A stretch of DNA of 64,000 nucleotides from an uncultured Lachnospiraceae bacterium (GCA_946628415.1 CAMOWK010000004.1:1-64000); one strand, 5' to 3'; positions 16,415-25,913 are shown, counted from the stretch's first letter. Notes: generated by a model not told the origin, from the letters alone. Numbers and translations are program-made.

Positions 16415-18116
16415 AATAAGAATTGCAAAGAGGGATAAAAAACTGAATCTTCTCCGGTATATAACTCTGGGTATCTGCCTCGCTGTTGATACAGTAATGA
16501 TGTTTATGTCCGTAGGGCTTGCCATCTATGCCTTAATTGCATGGAATGAGCATGATACCTCATACTGGAAAGATCAGTTCTTTTTCATAGGTCTTAGCTG
16601 TTTCTTTTTCGCTGTAAGCCTAGCGGGAATTATCAGGACTAAAAAGAAAAAGGAAACCGTTCTTTCAACAGGTATTTTGATGAAGGTTGGGGTTGTTACA
16701 CTTTTTATGTCCCTGCTCATGCTTTTAGATGAAGAACCATCGATAGTTGCTTTTATTGCCTTTTTCCTGCTTTTCCTTCTGACCGGTGTTTTAACGGCAT
16801 ATATTGACTGGGTTATAAGAAACAGAAGACCGGGAATGAAGAGCACCATCGGAACCATGCTAAATCCGCATCCGTATTTTGATCTCATCAAGGCAAAATG
16901 GCTTTGGGATGCAGCATTAAAAGAGTATCTGAAGCTTACAGGCAAAAGACATGGCGATCTGACTGAGGAAGATAATGTAAGAATTTATGCTTATGCTGCA
17001 AATGAGATTACATACCTCTTTACATGGATAGTGCGCAGGGATCACATTAGTAAAGAATTAAGAGAGCATCTTGGCGATAATGTAATAAATCTTCTGAAAA
17101 CAGGGAGTGTAAATCCGACCGAAATACTTATGCAGTACATGGATTATACATTGGCACGGGATGATTTTTCGGATGAACTTAAAGCATTTGCCGATGTATA
17201 TCTTCTCAGCAGCTCGCTTATTTCGGAATGTTACTCACACTATAAGTGTGAACGTTACATTTTCGATTACTATAATATGGTATTAAAAAGAAATGACTCG
17301 TTCCCTGTAAAATACTGCCATGATTTTTCATGGGAAAAGTATTATCATCTTGAAGTTGTTTTGGAAGAAAGACTCCGGGATTTCATCGAGAGGACAGTTA
17401 TTGGACCAAACTACGACATAAGAAAGATCAAGCATTCTTCATATTTTGGGACTGACATAAAAGTTGTGGTTCAGGAAAGTGTAAGTGACAGCTATGTGGA
17501 AAAGGTGCTGAAGGAATTTGATGAGCTTTCGGAAAACGGCTTTTTCGGCGGGATTTCTCAGGAAGACGGTACTTTGATAAAACCGAAACCGGTAAGGCTT
17601 GAAATCTACAGACCAAAGGGCAGCGAATCAGCATTCCTTCTTCTTGAAGATATGACAGACATGAATGATTATGTTCAAAGCTGGGTAGTACGAGGCGGTA
17701 TTCTTCTTGAAACAGGTGATTATCGTTCGGTTGAAAATCCATGGACTTTTGGGAATATCTGCCGCTACAAAGTAAAAAAATCGCTCCGGGAGCTGGAAGA
17801 GAAGCCGTACAGTTTCGATGAGCTTTATGAAAAAGGGCTCATAGTAAGCACGAAACTGGTTCCGGATTTACTGACCGGAATTGCATATAACGATATGATT
17901 AAAGAAGTGACAGTATATCTGACACCTGAAATGGCTGAAGTGAAGGATATGTATGACAGTCAGCTTGAGGCGCTGTTTCTTGAAGGGATGATAGATTTAT
18001 ACATATCGGAACCCTACTACGATCAGACATCTGTGATACCTGTCAGGCTTATGGTCAGAGGATTTAACAGAAAGACCGGAATGACGGTGTACCACGATTC
18101 AATCATTCTCCGATGA
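16374..18116 (+). CDS. Membrane protein of unknown function
   Basis: 580 residues. Four membrane helices in the first 140 residues (LGICLAVDTVMMFMSVGL, FFIGLSCFFFAVSLAGII, VTLFMSLLML, FIAFFLLFLLTGVLTAYI) are followed by about 430 soluble residues with no domain I recognise. The ATG at 16374 overlaps the deacetylase by 41 nt and lacks a ribosome site; a TTG at 16395 has AAGGA at 16386-16390 and may be the real start. The overlap implies co-translation with the deacetylase. Confidence 0.7.
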   Translation: MEREKEELQSRESKIRIAKRDKKLNLLRYITLGICLAVDTVMMFMSVGLAIYALIAWNEHDTSYWKDQFFFIGLSCFFFAVSLAGIIRTKKKKETVLSTGILMKVGVVTLFMSLLMLLDEEPSIVAFIAFFLLFLLTGVLTAYIDWVIRNRRPGMKSTIGTMLNPHPYFDLIKAKWLWDAALKEYLKLTGKRHGDLTEEDNVRIYAYAANEITYLFTWIVRRDHISKELREHLGDNVINLLKTGSVNPTEILMQYMDYTLARDDFSDELKAFADVYLLSSSLISECYSHYKCERYIFDYYNMVLKRNDSFPVKYCHDFSWEKYYHLEVVLEERLRDFIERTVIGPNYDIRKIKHSSYFGTDIKVVVQESVSDSYVEKVLKEFDELSENGFFGGISQEDGTLIKPKPVRLEIYRPKGSESAFLLLEDMTDMNDYVQSWVVRGGILLETGDYRSVENPWTFGNICRYKVKKSLRELEEKPYSFDELYEKGLIVSTKLVPDLLTGIAYNDMIKEVTVYLTPEMAEVKDMYDSQLEALFLEGMIDLYISEPYYDQTSVIPVRLMVRGFNRKTGMTVYHDSIILR

Positions 18117-18154
18117 TTATAAATAATTCAATCATTCTCAGATGACTATAAAAA
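18097..18154 (+). repeat. 29-bp tandem duplication spanning a stop codon
   Basis: The segment 18097-18125, which includes the last codons and stop of the preceding gene, is repeated at 18126-18154 with three mismatches. The second copy is non-coding. It looks like a recent replication-slippage event. Confidence 0.75.
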
Positions 18155-18205
18155 AATCAATTATTATACATGTATATAAATTTCAGAAAGATAACGGGTA
18201 ACAAA

Positions 18206-19126
18206 ATGAGTATTGGCTTGAAAAAAGAAAACGGAAAAAAGGTTTACAGTAAGATTGATTTACTGCCAAAGGGCAGGGCGGACGATAATATAATTGATGG
18301 ATGCCTTGTTCTTGAGGGCGGAGGCTGGAAAGGCGTATATACAGTCGGCGTTCTGGATGCATTTATGGAGGAAGGGATTAATCTTTCCGCCACTGTCGGA
18401 ATATCTGCAGGAGCCATGTCAGCTATAGGTTATGTTTCAGGGCAGATAGGCTGGGGAGCAAGGATTGACCTTACTTACAGACATGATAAAGAGTATGTTG
18501 GACTTGGAGCAATAAAGAGAGATCATGGAGTTACCGGATTTTCGTATCTTTATAAGGATATTGTGAAGGATCTTCCTCTTGATAAAAAAAGACTTATGGA
18601 TCCGTCGAGAAGGCTCGCGGTTGGAGTAACAAACATGCTGACCGGTGAGACTGAATATATGGAAAAAGGAAAATGCAACCTCTCGGCTGCAGTAAGGGCA
18701 TCGGCTACAGTTCCTTATGTTTCAAGACCTGTAGTAATCGGCGGCATACCTTATCTTGACGGCGGATGTTCTACCAAAATACCATATCCATGGGCAATCA
18801 GGGAAGGCTTTGAGAAGATCATTGTTGTTAAGACGAGAGAGTGGTCTTATGTAAGAGATGAGTCGCCAAATTCACTTGCAGCAAAAATGTATCATAGATA
18901 TCCTGAATTTGTAGACGCCATTAACAGAACAAATTCTGATTTTAATAAGATGACAAAGGTACTGAAGAAGGCTCACGAAGAAGGCGTGGCATATGTTATC
19001 GCTCCTTCAAAAGCTGTTGAAGTAACAAGATTTGAGGGTGATATGGAAAAACTCGGTGATTTATACTGGCTGGGTTACAATGATGCAAAAAGTCAGATAG
19101 AAGGGGTAAAAGAATATTTATCATGA
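18206..19126 (+). CDS. Patatin-like phospholipase (YjjU type)
   Basis: 306 residues. The oxyanion loop is LEGGGWKGVYT, the nucleophile elbow GISAG, and the catalytic Asp is in YLDGGCS, a complete patatin Ser-Asp dyad, so a lipid acyl hydrolase is expected. Cytoplasmic, no signal peptide. The ATG at 18206 starts nearer the conserved fold than the in-frame ATG at 18170, which has no ribosome site; GGGT at 18195 is weak support. Its TCATGA end overlaps the HAD gene start by 4 nt. Confidence 0.85.
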   Translation: MSIGLKKENGKKVYSKIDLLPKGRADDNIIDGCLVLEGGGWKGVYTVGVLDAFMEEGINLSATVGISAGAMSAIGYVSGQIGWGARIDLTYRHDKEYVGLGAIKRDHGVTGFSYLYKDIVKDLPLDKKRLMDPSRRLAVGVTNMLTGETEYMEKGKCNLSAAVRASATVPYVSRPVVIGGIPYLDGGCSTKIPYPWAIREGFEKIIVVKTREWSYVRDESPNSLAAKMYHRYPEFVDAINRTNSDFNKMTKVLKKAHEEGVAYVIAPSKAVEVTRFEGDMEKLGDLYWLGYNDAKSQIEGVKEYLS

Positions 19127-19761
19127 AATTTGGAATAATATTTGATATGGACGGAACACTCTGGGATTCGGCAAAAGGAGTTGCTGCAAGCTGGACAGAG
19201 GTAGTGAGAGAACGACTTAATAATGACAGAACAATTACAGAAGATGAGATACACAGCATTATGGGGCTTACTATGGACAGGATAGCTGATATTCTTTTCC
19301 CGGAACTTCAGCCTGAGGATAGATTAAAGCTTCTGGATGAATGTGGGAGCGTTGAAAATGAATATCTTAGAGCTCATGGCGGGGTTCTTTATCCAAAGCT
19401 TGAGGAGACGCTGAAAAAACTTTCGGAGGAGTATCCGCTTTATATAGTGAGCAACTGCCAGAGTGGATATATAGAGGCATTTCTTGAATACTATAACTTT
19501 GGAAAGTACTTTAAGGATATAGAATGTTTCGGCAATAATAAGCTTGTCAAAGGAGAAAACATAAAACTTATCTCAGAAAGAAACAATCTGGATGATGCTG
19601 TCTACGTAGGAGATATAATGGGAGATTATCAGTCCAGTAAAGAGGCAGGGGTGCATTTCATACATGCGGCATACGGCTTTGGAACTATAGATGAACCCGT
19701 ACCGGCAATAAATGCATTTGAAGAGCTGCCGGACGTGGTAAAGAAAGTTTTTGATCGGTAA
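19123..19761 (+). CDS. HAD-family phosphatase
   Basis: 212 residues. Motif I is FDMDGTLWDS (nucleophile Asp8, acid Asp10), motif II is in YIVSNCQSGY, the Lys is in LVKGENI and motif III is VGDIMGDYQSSKEAG. The helical cap after motif I groups it with phosphoglycolate phosphatase-like enzymes. Substrate unknown. Translationally coupled to the patatin. A strong bidirectional terminator follows. Confidence 0.88.
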   Translation: MKFGIIFDMDGTLWDSAKGVAASWTEVVRERLNNDRTITEDEIHSIMGLTMDRIADILFPELQPEDRLKLLDECGSVENEYLRAHGGVLYPKLEETLKKLSEEYPLYIVSNCQSGYIEAFLEYYNFGKYFKDIECFGNNKLVKGENIKLISERNNLDDAVYVGDIMGDYQSSKEAGVHFIHAAYGFGTIDEPVPAINAFEELPDVVKKVFDR

Positions 19762-19827
19762 GTCTGAAAATTTAAATATATTTCGGATTTATTGAACAGA
19801 TAGTGAGGCAAGAAAAGTTAATATATA

Positions 19828-19855
19828 AAAATCCCCGACATTTTGCCGGGGATTT
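19828..19855. terminator. Bidirectional terminator between convergent genes
   Basis: AAATCCCCG at 19828-19837 pairs with CGGGGATTT at 19847-19855. A/T runs flank both sides, serving the HAD gene on plus and the small gene on minus. Confidence 0.8.
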
Positions 19856-19882
19856 ATATTTTTATATATGAATCGCAAAAGT

Positions 19883-20209
19883 CTACTGCTCTGATTCTGC
19901 CGGAGCAGGAGAAGTCTTTATAAAATGACCGATCTCTGATTTTATCGCTTCAAATAATTCAGGAGTAAAATCACCTTCTTTAAGCTTTTCCCAGGTCTTT
20001 CTGGCAGCTTCCGCGATGACCGGATCGAGAAGTTCCTCATGATCTTTATAGTGATCATATCCACGGAACTTACTGGAATACTGAGCTACTTCCTGTCCCT
20101 TCCATGAAACCCAAACCTTCATAGTTGGCTCGCCTGCGTGTACATTATTGCGCGGACGGAGATCTATGGTCCAGGTTCCATCCTCATAGACTACATTTAC
20201 TTTCTCCAT
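19883..20209 (-). CDS. Conserved-looking small protein of unknown function
   Basis: 108 residues, soluble, acidic, with no cysteines. It begins with predicted beta strands (MEKVNVVYEDGTWTIDL, TMKVWVSWKGQEVAQYS) and ends with helices (DPVIAEAARKTWEKLKEG). No domain recognised. It has GAGG ahead of its ATG, its own promoter at 20274-20302 and a terminator after it, so it is a real single-gene unit. Confidence 0.75.
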   Translation of the reverse strand: MEKVNVVYEDGTWTIDLRPRNNVHAGEPTMKVWVSWKGQEVAQYSSKFRGYDHYKDHEELLDPVIAEAARKTWEKLKEGDFTPELFEAIKSEIGHFIKTSPAPAESEQ

Positions 20210-20273
20210 AAAACAGTAACCTCCTCATTATAGAATTTATAATCTTAACCACCCATTTAATTCTTATGAATAT

Positions 20274-20302
20274 ATAATACCACATTAATAGTAAAGCTTC
20301 AA
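20274..20302 (-). promoter_or_regulatory. Promoter of the 108-residue protein gene
   Basis: On the minus strand TTGAAG (20302-20297) and TATTAT (20279-20274) are separated by 17 bp. Confidence 0.6.
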
Positions 20303-20403
20303 ACACATATGTAGGCAATTTCACTCTGTACTTGAAAATTAACTGAAAATGTATAAAATGATATTGTTGTACATGATAATATTACTAACGAGGGAGAATT
20401 GAC

Positions 20404-21558
20404 GTGACTGAGAAAACTGCAAAAAAACCACTTACCAGATTTGGAGAATTTGAACTTCTTAAAGCAATAGCCATCATGGGACTTCCTGCTGTGCATGTTA
20501 TGGAAGAAGCCATAGAAGGCGGAGCTGCGAGCCCGGGGGTTATGCGTTTTGGTACAGCCATTATCGGACTTTGTGCTTTTGGACCTTCAGTATTCATGAT
20601 ATGCATGGGCTTTGGCATCGGTGGTGGAAAGACATCTCCTGATGCAATAAGAAGAAACGGAATACAGTTCCTTCTTATCGGAGCTATACTTAATATATTC
20701 AGATGGCTGCTGCCGGGAATACTTCAAAGTATAGTCCTTCATACAAATCTTATTGAAGATGTTAAGTTCTGTCTTCAGTCCGATATTTATTATTTTGTTG
20801 GTATATTCTTTATTTTCTATTCATTTATGAAGAAACGTAAGATTACACCTGCAGGAATGATACTTATGTGACTCTTACTTCTTTCGGTTAATACAGCACT
20901 TGTTCCTGTTACAAGTAAATACATAACCAATCCTGTAATCGCTTCCCTTGTTGGAAATATAGTTTATGTGGATGAGACCAGCTGTTTCCCACTGTTTTCA
21001 TGGGCTATTTTCCCAAGTGTCGGAATACTTCTCGGTGAAACACTTAAGAAAGCCGATGAGGAAAGAAGAGAGGCTATCATGCGTTATCTGCTCGATTTTT
21101 CTTTCGTTCTTAACATTGCATTTACGGTATTTCTCGTTGACTATCATGTAGATTACGTTAAAGCACTTGTATCTCCTGCAAACAGATACATAACTGATTT
21201 CCCAAATGTAATACTTCTTGTTACACTTGCTCTCTTTGTAATAAGTCTGGTTTATTATCTCTGCAAACTGATAGGAGCTTCAAAATTCATGGGATTCATG
21301 CTTCGTATATCAGCATTTATCGTTCCGTTTTATCTCCTGCAGTGGATAATAATAGCGTGGATTTTTTATCTGATTCCTATATGCGGACTTCCGGAGGAGT
21401 GCTTTACACTTCCATGGTACATTTTCACGGTTGCGGCGGTGACTGTAATCTGTACAGTTATAACTGTTAAGTATGGAATGCGTATAATGAAGGTGCTTCT
21501 TAAGATTACTTCATTCGGTGGTAAGAAAAAGAAGAAAAAGAAAGTTGCTAAGGCTTAA
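20404..21558 (+). pseudogene. Acyltransferase-like membrane protein interrupted by an in-frame TGA
   Basis: A GTG at 20404 (AGGGAG about 8 nt upstream) opens a frame that runs to 21558, broken only by TGA at 20869-20871. Read through, it gives about 384 residues with around ten membrane helices. The N-terminal RFGEFELLKAIAIMGLPAVHV resembles the start of heparan-alpha-glucosaminide acetyltransferase/DUF1624-type acyltransferases. The C-terminus is Lys-rich. No base loss is needed, so it is a point nonsense change, a sequencing error or a readthrough codon. First gene of the acyl ligase-ACP-Lnt-like cluster, 28 nt before the ligase, so it probably used the ACP-bound acyl group. Confidence 0.7.
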
Positions 21559-21586
21559 ATATAAGTATAAAGGGGAGAAATGACAG

Positions 21587-23176
21587 ATGAAGAACAAAGA
21601 ATATCCTTTGTATGACATTGCACCAAAGGTAAGCAGTATTTCCGAAGTATTAGAGATAAAGGCAGATACCATGCCTGATAAAACGGCATTCAGATATAGA
21701 AAAGGCCGTGATAATGTAGAAGAAAAAACCTATGGCGAGGTTTATGATGAAGTAAGAAAAGCGGCTTCATATGTTGAAAAAACCTATGGAAAAGGAAACC
21801 ATATAGCAATTATAGGTGAAAACTCATATGAATGGCTTATAGCTTATTTTGCCACGGTTACATCGGGAAATGTGGCTGTTCCCATCGATAAGGAGCTTCC
21901 AGCCGATGAAGTAAAGTGGCTTATAGAAAAAGCCGATGTTTCGGTTGCATTTATATCAAAAAGTTACAGTGACCTGATTGAAGGCGTTGAGGGCTTAAAG
22001 AGCATGACATTTAAAAAGCTTCAGGATGCCGAGGCAGAAGGGGATGCTGATTATAAGCTCGCAGTGCCGAAAGGAGAAGATCCTGTATGCATTATATTTA
22101 CATCGGGTACGTCAGGAAAGAGTAAGGGTGTTGTGCTGAGCCACAGCAACCTTGCAGCAGAGATAAACGGTGCGTCCAGCATGTTCGATCCTGAAGGTGA
22201 AAGAACCTTTGTTGTTCTTCCTTTCCACCATGCATTTGGACTGAATGTAGCAGTACTTATGGCATACAATTACGGAGTAAGCATCTTCCTTAACAAGAGT
22301 CTTAAGAGAGTTAAAGAGGATATGCTGCTCGCAAAACCTGATATAGTTATGCTGGTTCCTCTCTTCATAGAAGTTTTCTATAAGCAGATAATGACAAACA
22401 TCAAGAAGGACGGTAAGATGAAACAGCTTAAGAAGGGAATCAGATTAAGCCGTTTTCTGCTCAAGCTTGGAGTTGATAAGAGACGGGAGATTTTCAAAGA
22501 GATACATGAAGTGTTCGGAGGGAATCTTAAGTACATTATAAGCGGTGGCGCTCATATCGATCCTTTTTATGTAAAAGTATTCAGAGACTTCGGTATCGAG
22601 ATACTGAACGGCTACGGTACATCAGAGTGTTCACCTTGTGTTGCGATTAACAGAAACTATTTCAAGAAGGACGGAAGCGTCGGACAGGTGATTCCGGGTA
22701 CAGAGGTAAGAATCTCTTCTGAAGGAGAAGTCCAGTTTAAAGGCCCGGTTAATATGCTGGGATACTATAAGGATCCTGAAGTAACGGCTGAAGTTCTTAA
22801 GGATGGATGGTACTGCACAGGCGATATAGGATACGTTGATGACGATGGCTTCCTCTTCCTTACAGGCAGAATGAAGAATCTTATCATTCTCAGTAACGGC
22901 GAGAATATCTCTCCGGAAGAGATAGAAAATGACTTCCATGTGGATGAGGCGGTTAATGAAGTCCTTGTTTATGAGAAGGACAATGTTATCGTTGCCGAGA
23001 TATTCCCTGAAGAAGAGTACATGGGTAATAATGAATACTTTGAAGAACTCATGAAGAAGGTTAACGAAGGACGACCTGTATATAAGCAGGTTGCAAGAGT
23101 GGTGCTTCGTGATACTGAGTTTATAAAGAACACCAGCAAAAAGATTGTAAGATATAAGAACATTCCACAGAAGTAA
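21587..23176 (+). CDS. AMP-forming acyl ligase (acyl-CoA/acyl-ACP synthetase type)
   Basis: 529 residues. The adenylate-forming motifs are complete: P-loop FTSGTSGKSKG, YGTSEC, GWYCTGDIGY, LTGRMKNLIILSNGENI and the C-terminal catalytic Lys in TSKKIVR. It should activate a carboxylic acid as its adenylate and pass it to a thiol. The ACP gene 45 nt downstream makes loading of that carrier more likely than free CoA. Cytoplasmic. Whether the acid is a fatty acid is not visible. Confidence 0.9.
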   Translation: MKNKEYPLYDIAPKVSSISEVLEIKADTMPDKTAFRYRKGRDNVEEKTYGEVYDEVRKAASYVEKTYGKGNHIAIIGENSYEWLIAYFATVTSGNVAVPIDKELPADEVKWLIEKADVSVAFISKSYSDLIEGVEGLKSMTFKKLQDAEAEGDADYKLAVPKGEDPVCIIFTSGTSGKSKGVVLSHSNLAAEINGASSMFDPEGERTFVVLPFHHAFGLNVAVLMAYNYGVSIFLNKSLKRVKEDMLLAKPDIVMLVPLFIEVFYKQIMTNIKKDGKMKQLKKGIRLSRFLLKLGVDKRREIFKEIHEVFGGNLKYIISGGAHIDPFYVKVFRDFGIEILNGYGTSECSPCVAINRNYFKKDGSVGQVIPGTEVRISSEGEVQFKGPVNMLGYYKDPEVTAEVLKDGWYCTGDIGYVDDDGFLFLTGRMKNLIILSNGENISPEEIENDFHVDEAVNEVLVYEKDNVIVAEIFPEEEYMGNNEYFEELMKKVNEGRPVYKQVARVVLRDTEFIKNTSKKIVRYKNIPQK

Positions 23177-23221
23177 GCCCGCACGGGTTAATAAATAATA
23201 AACTAAAAGGAGAATAAAGAA

Positions 23222-23449
23222 ATGTTAGAAAGAACTATAGCTATTCTTGAGGAGTATGTAGAAAGTGACAGTGAGATAACAGAGGACAGCGCGCTTATTG
23301 ATGATCTTGGACTTAGCTCGCTTGAAGTTATCCGTATCGTTGCAGCTTTCGAGGATGAATTTGATATAGAAGTACCTGACCGTGTGATCCCAACACTTCG
23401 TACGGTTGGTGATATTGTTAAGTATCTTGAGGAAAATGTTGAAGAATAA
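23222..23449 (+). CDS. Acyl carrier protein
   Basis: 75 residues, acidic, four-helix layout. The phosphopantetheine attachment motif is GLSSLE, with Ser33 in place of the usual DSL serine, followed by FEDEFDIEVPD, a helix II-III signature of ACPs. AAAGGAG precedes the ATG. It is dedicated to this cluster rather than linked to fatty-acid synthesis genes. Its 3' end overlaps the Lnt-like start. Confidence 0.92.
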   Translation: MLERTIAILEEYVESDSEITEDSALIDDLGLSSLEVIRIVAAFEDEFDIEVPDRVIPTLRTVGDIVKYLEENVEE

Positions 23450-24968
23450 GAAAGAAATATTTAGACTTATCATCCTTCTTACGGGATGTGTCTTTTTAAT
23501 ACTTCCGCATTTCACAGGGGAAAATGAATTTATATATACAATTTCCCCCTGGATTTATTTGACATGCTTTATTTTTTATGAAAGAACTATGGAAAGAAAA
23601 ACGGAGTGGGGCATTTTCATATTCCTGCTCCTTACTTCCATAGAAATACGTTATCAGGATTTTTTGGGTGGTTATGATGCATTGCTTCATATATCATCCA
23701 TATTCCTGCTTATAGTTCTGACACTTGGTGTGTCAGTTCCGTTTTTGATGGATAGAATATATTTAAAGTGTGGTAGAGGACTGTTCTCTATCACACTTTT
23801 TCCGTTTCTCAGGGTTTTGGTTGAACGATTCATTTTCGGACAGCAGTTTAATCTTTCCACAACGCAGTTCGGTAATAAATGGCTGATACAGAGTGAGGCT
23901 TACTTCGGTGATTACTTTATAAGTTTCATCGTTGCATTTATCCCTTCCATACTTATCTATGTGCTTCTTAACAGAAAAGATAAGAAGGCGTATATAAGAG
24001 GAGGACTGTTCCTGCTTCCGTGTCTACTGGTTTTTATGCTTGGTATGGTGAGATACCACACTTCACCGGTTTATGATAATGAAATAAAAATGGCTTACGC
24101 TTCCGGGCCGCAGAAACCTTATTATGAGAATCCTTCTTCGGAGGACGCGGACTATGAGGAAAATGCCGATTATCTTAAGCGGACTGTCAGGGAAGCGGCA
24201 GAAGGAGGTGCACGGCTTATAGCCTATGCAGAAGAGGCATTTGTCGTGGAGGGCGATGAAAGAGAAAGGCTTATAAAAGAAGCAAAGGCTGTTGCTGCAG
24301 AAAATAATATTTACATACTTCTCAGTCTTGATTATTATGATGACAGGAAACTGGGTGAGAATCTTGCCGTCTTTATAGATAATAATGGAGATTACATATC
24401 TGATTATGTAAAGACAAATCTGATTCCTGTGGTGGAGGATGATGATTATGCTGCCGGAGATGGAATCATTCCGGCAGATCATGTTAAAATAGATGGGCGT
24501 GATATGGTTATATCTTATACCATATGTTATGATGCCACATTTTCAGATTACCTTCTTACAATGGACAGTGAGACTGATCTTTTTATAAATCCATCGTGGG
24601 ACTGGAAAGAGATTGTCGATCTCAATTACCGTATGCAGGGGATAAGTGCCATTCAGTGTGGTGTTGTTTTGTTTAAACCAACAGTAGACGGATGGAGTGT
24701 GGTTACGGATCCTTATGGCAAAGTTTCGTTCAAAGAGTCTACGCTTGGTACTGATTATGAAGAGGTTCATTTTGTACCTGTTGTTACGGGGAGAATATCA
24801 ACTGTATATCAAAAGATATATAAATATGTTAATCCTGTGTGGACTATTCTTGTAATTATTGCTATTCTTGATTTTATCAGGGTAATGGTTTTAAAGATAC
24901 TTACGATGAGGGCAGAAAGAAACAGATTAAAAGAAGATTATGAGGAAGAGAAACAAGATGAGGAATAG
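23436..24968 (+). CDS. Apolipoprotein N-acyltransferase-like (Lnt-like) membrane CN-hydrolase
   Basis: 510 residues. Several N-terminal membrane helices (to about residue 205) are followed by a carbon-nitrogen hydrolase domain (about 215-455) facing outward, and a final helix: the Lnt architecture. The nitrilase triad is present: Glu in AYAEEAFVV (near 24231), Lys in VKTNLIP (near 24411) and Cys in YTICYDATF (near 24534). Known Lnt enzymes take acyl chains from phospholipid to N-acylate lipoproteins; here the neighbours suggest ACP-derived acyl groups. The ATG at 23436 overlaps the ACP gene by 14 nt; a TTG at 23439 is an alternative with better spacing. Confidence 0.82.
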   Translation: MLKNKKEIFRLIILLTGCVFLILPHFTGENEFIYTISPWIYLTCFIFYERTMERKTEWGIFIFLLLTSIEIRYQDFLGGYDALLHISSIFLLIVLTLGVSVPFLMDRIYLKCGRGLFSITLFPFLRVLVERFIFGQQFNLSTTQFGNKWLIQSEAYFGDYFISFIVAFIPSILIYVLLNRKDKKAYIRGGLFLLPCLLVFMLGMVRYHTSPVYDNEIKMAYASGPQKPYYENPSSEDADYEENADYLKRTVREAAEGGARLIAYAEEAFVVEGDERERLIKEAKAVAAENNIYILLSLDYYDDRKLGENLAVFIDNNGDYISDYVKTNLIPVVEDDDYAAGDGIIPADHVKIDGRDMVISYTICYDATFSDYLLTMDSETDLFINPSWDWKEIVDLNYRMQGISAIQCGVVLFKPTVDGWSVVTDPYGKVSFKESTLGTDYEEVHFVPVVTGRISTVYQKIYKYVNPVWTILVIIAILDFIRVMVLKILTMRAERNRLKEDYEEEKQDEE

Positions 24969-25035
24969 AATTATTTCAATAATTCTTGCATTATCTATGG
25001 CGATAAGTCCGCTGTTTGTGAATACCGCGTTTTAG
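24958..25035 (+). pseudogene. Orphan signal peptide, remnant of a secreted-protein gene
   Basis: An ATG overlapping the Lnt-like stop encodes a perfect signal peptide (IISIILALSMAISPLFVNT) and then stops at 25035. A shifted frame just after it reads FYSEDIYVGYTM, which is reminiscent of a glycoside hydrolase segment but too short to assign. The stretch to 25188 is otherwise non-coding. It was probably the last gene of the acylation operon. Confidence 0.45.
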
Positions 25036-25097
25036 GATTCGGTGATCTTGAAAGAAATTTTTATTCCGAAGATATATATGTAGGCTACACAATGATA

Positions 25098-25129
25098 AAG
25101 CCCTGCTTGCCGGAATTCAAGCAGGGCTT
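25098..25129. terminator. GC-rich hairpin, possible terminator
   Basis: A 12-bp perfect stem (25098-25109 with 25118-25129). The T-tract is weak on both strands, so the end may be shared between the acylation operon and the convergent prepilin gene. Confidence 0.5.
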
Positions 25130-25188
25130 ATGGTTTCTGAAAATGAGTCGGTTCTTGCCATAACAGAGGCTGCAACACCAAGGAACTG

Positions 25189-25878
25189 CTAGTCTCCTTT
25201 ATGCTGAGCGCCTATAGGTGTTATCTTGGCATTAGCGAAACCAAGCTGCTCATAGAAATACTGCGCTGTTTCGGCGTCTTTTGAGTGTCCGCTTGTTCTT
25301 TCAGTATTTGATGCGCTTGCGCCCATGGAAAGCCACTCTGTATCATCCATATATACATCAAGCTGATATGTATTCCAGGATCTTCTGGCATTTACCCTGA
25401 GATTATTTTTGAAAACATATTCATTGATATCTGATCTTCGGAAAAAGTCTCCGTCACCCTTTGATGGGAACCACCATTTATTTTGAGGCAGCTGCTCACA
25501 TTCAGCGATCTTGGCTTCTGATTCAGGACTTACATGGACAAGACCAAAGTTGATCATTGCCATACATGTACTTGGGTCAGAACATCTTATCTCATCCTTA
25601 TCAACATATACCCAGCCTCTTTCATAGTGTTCTTTTACTTTTGTTACAGGATCCACATATTCAACGTCCCTGCCCTGAAAATCACTGGGATAATCGTAAC
25701 TGGCAAGTGCATTTTTTATCAAGCCTGCATTATATACATCCTTGGACATTCTTGCTTTCTCCATATATCCCATTATAGCAAGGCTGATAGAAACAGCAAG
25801 TATCGCCATTATAGCAATGATAACTATCAGCTCAACCAAACTGAAACCTTTGTTATTTGTTTGTTCACGCTTTATCAT
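25189..25878 (-). CDS. Type IV prepilin-like protein
   Basis: 229 residues. A short basic leader ends in KG, followed by FSLVELIVIIAIMAILA, the type III signal of type IV pilins and pseudopilins with Glu at +5. The rest is a globular domain with two Cys in RCSDPSTCMA that may form a disulfide. The ATG at 25878 is chosen because GGAGG lies 8 nt upstream; a GTG at 25893 overlaps that site. No prepilin peptidase, ATPase or other pilus gene is nearby, so its machinery must be elsewhere. Confidence 0.85.
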   Translation of the reverse strand: MIKREQTNNKGFSLVELIVIIAIMAILAVSISLAIMGYMEKARMSKDVYNAGLIKNALASYDYPSDFQGRDVEYVDPVTKVKEHYERGWVYVDKDEIRCSDPSTCMAMINFGLVHVSPESEAKIAECEQLPQNKWWFPSKGDGDFFRRSDINEYVFKNNLRVNARRSWNTYQLDVYMDDTEWLSMGASASNTERTSGHSKDAETAQYFYEQLGFANAKITPIGAQHKGD

Positions 25879-25913
25879 TTTTTTAACCTCCACGAATAAT
25901 CAAACCAAAAAAT

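Noticed and set aside
20869..20871. Alternative genetic code with TGA as Trp
   Set aside because: TGA ends several confident genes in this window.
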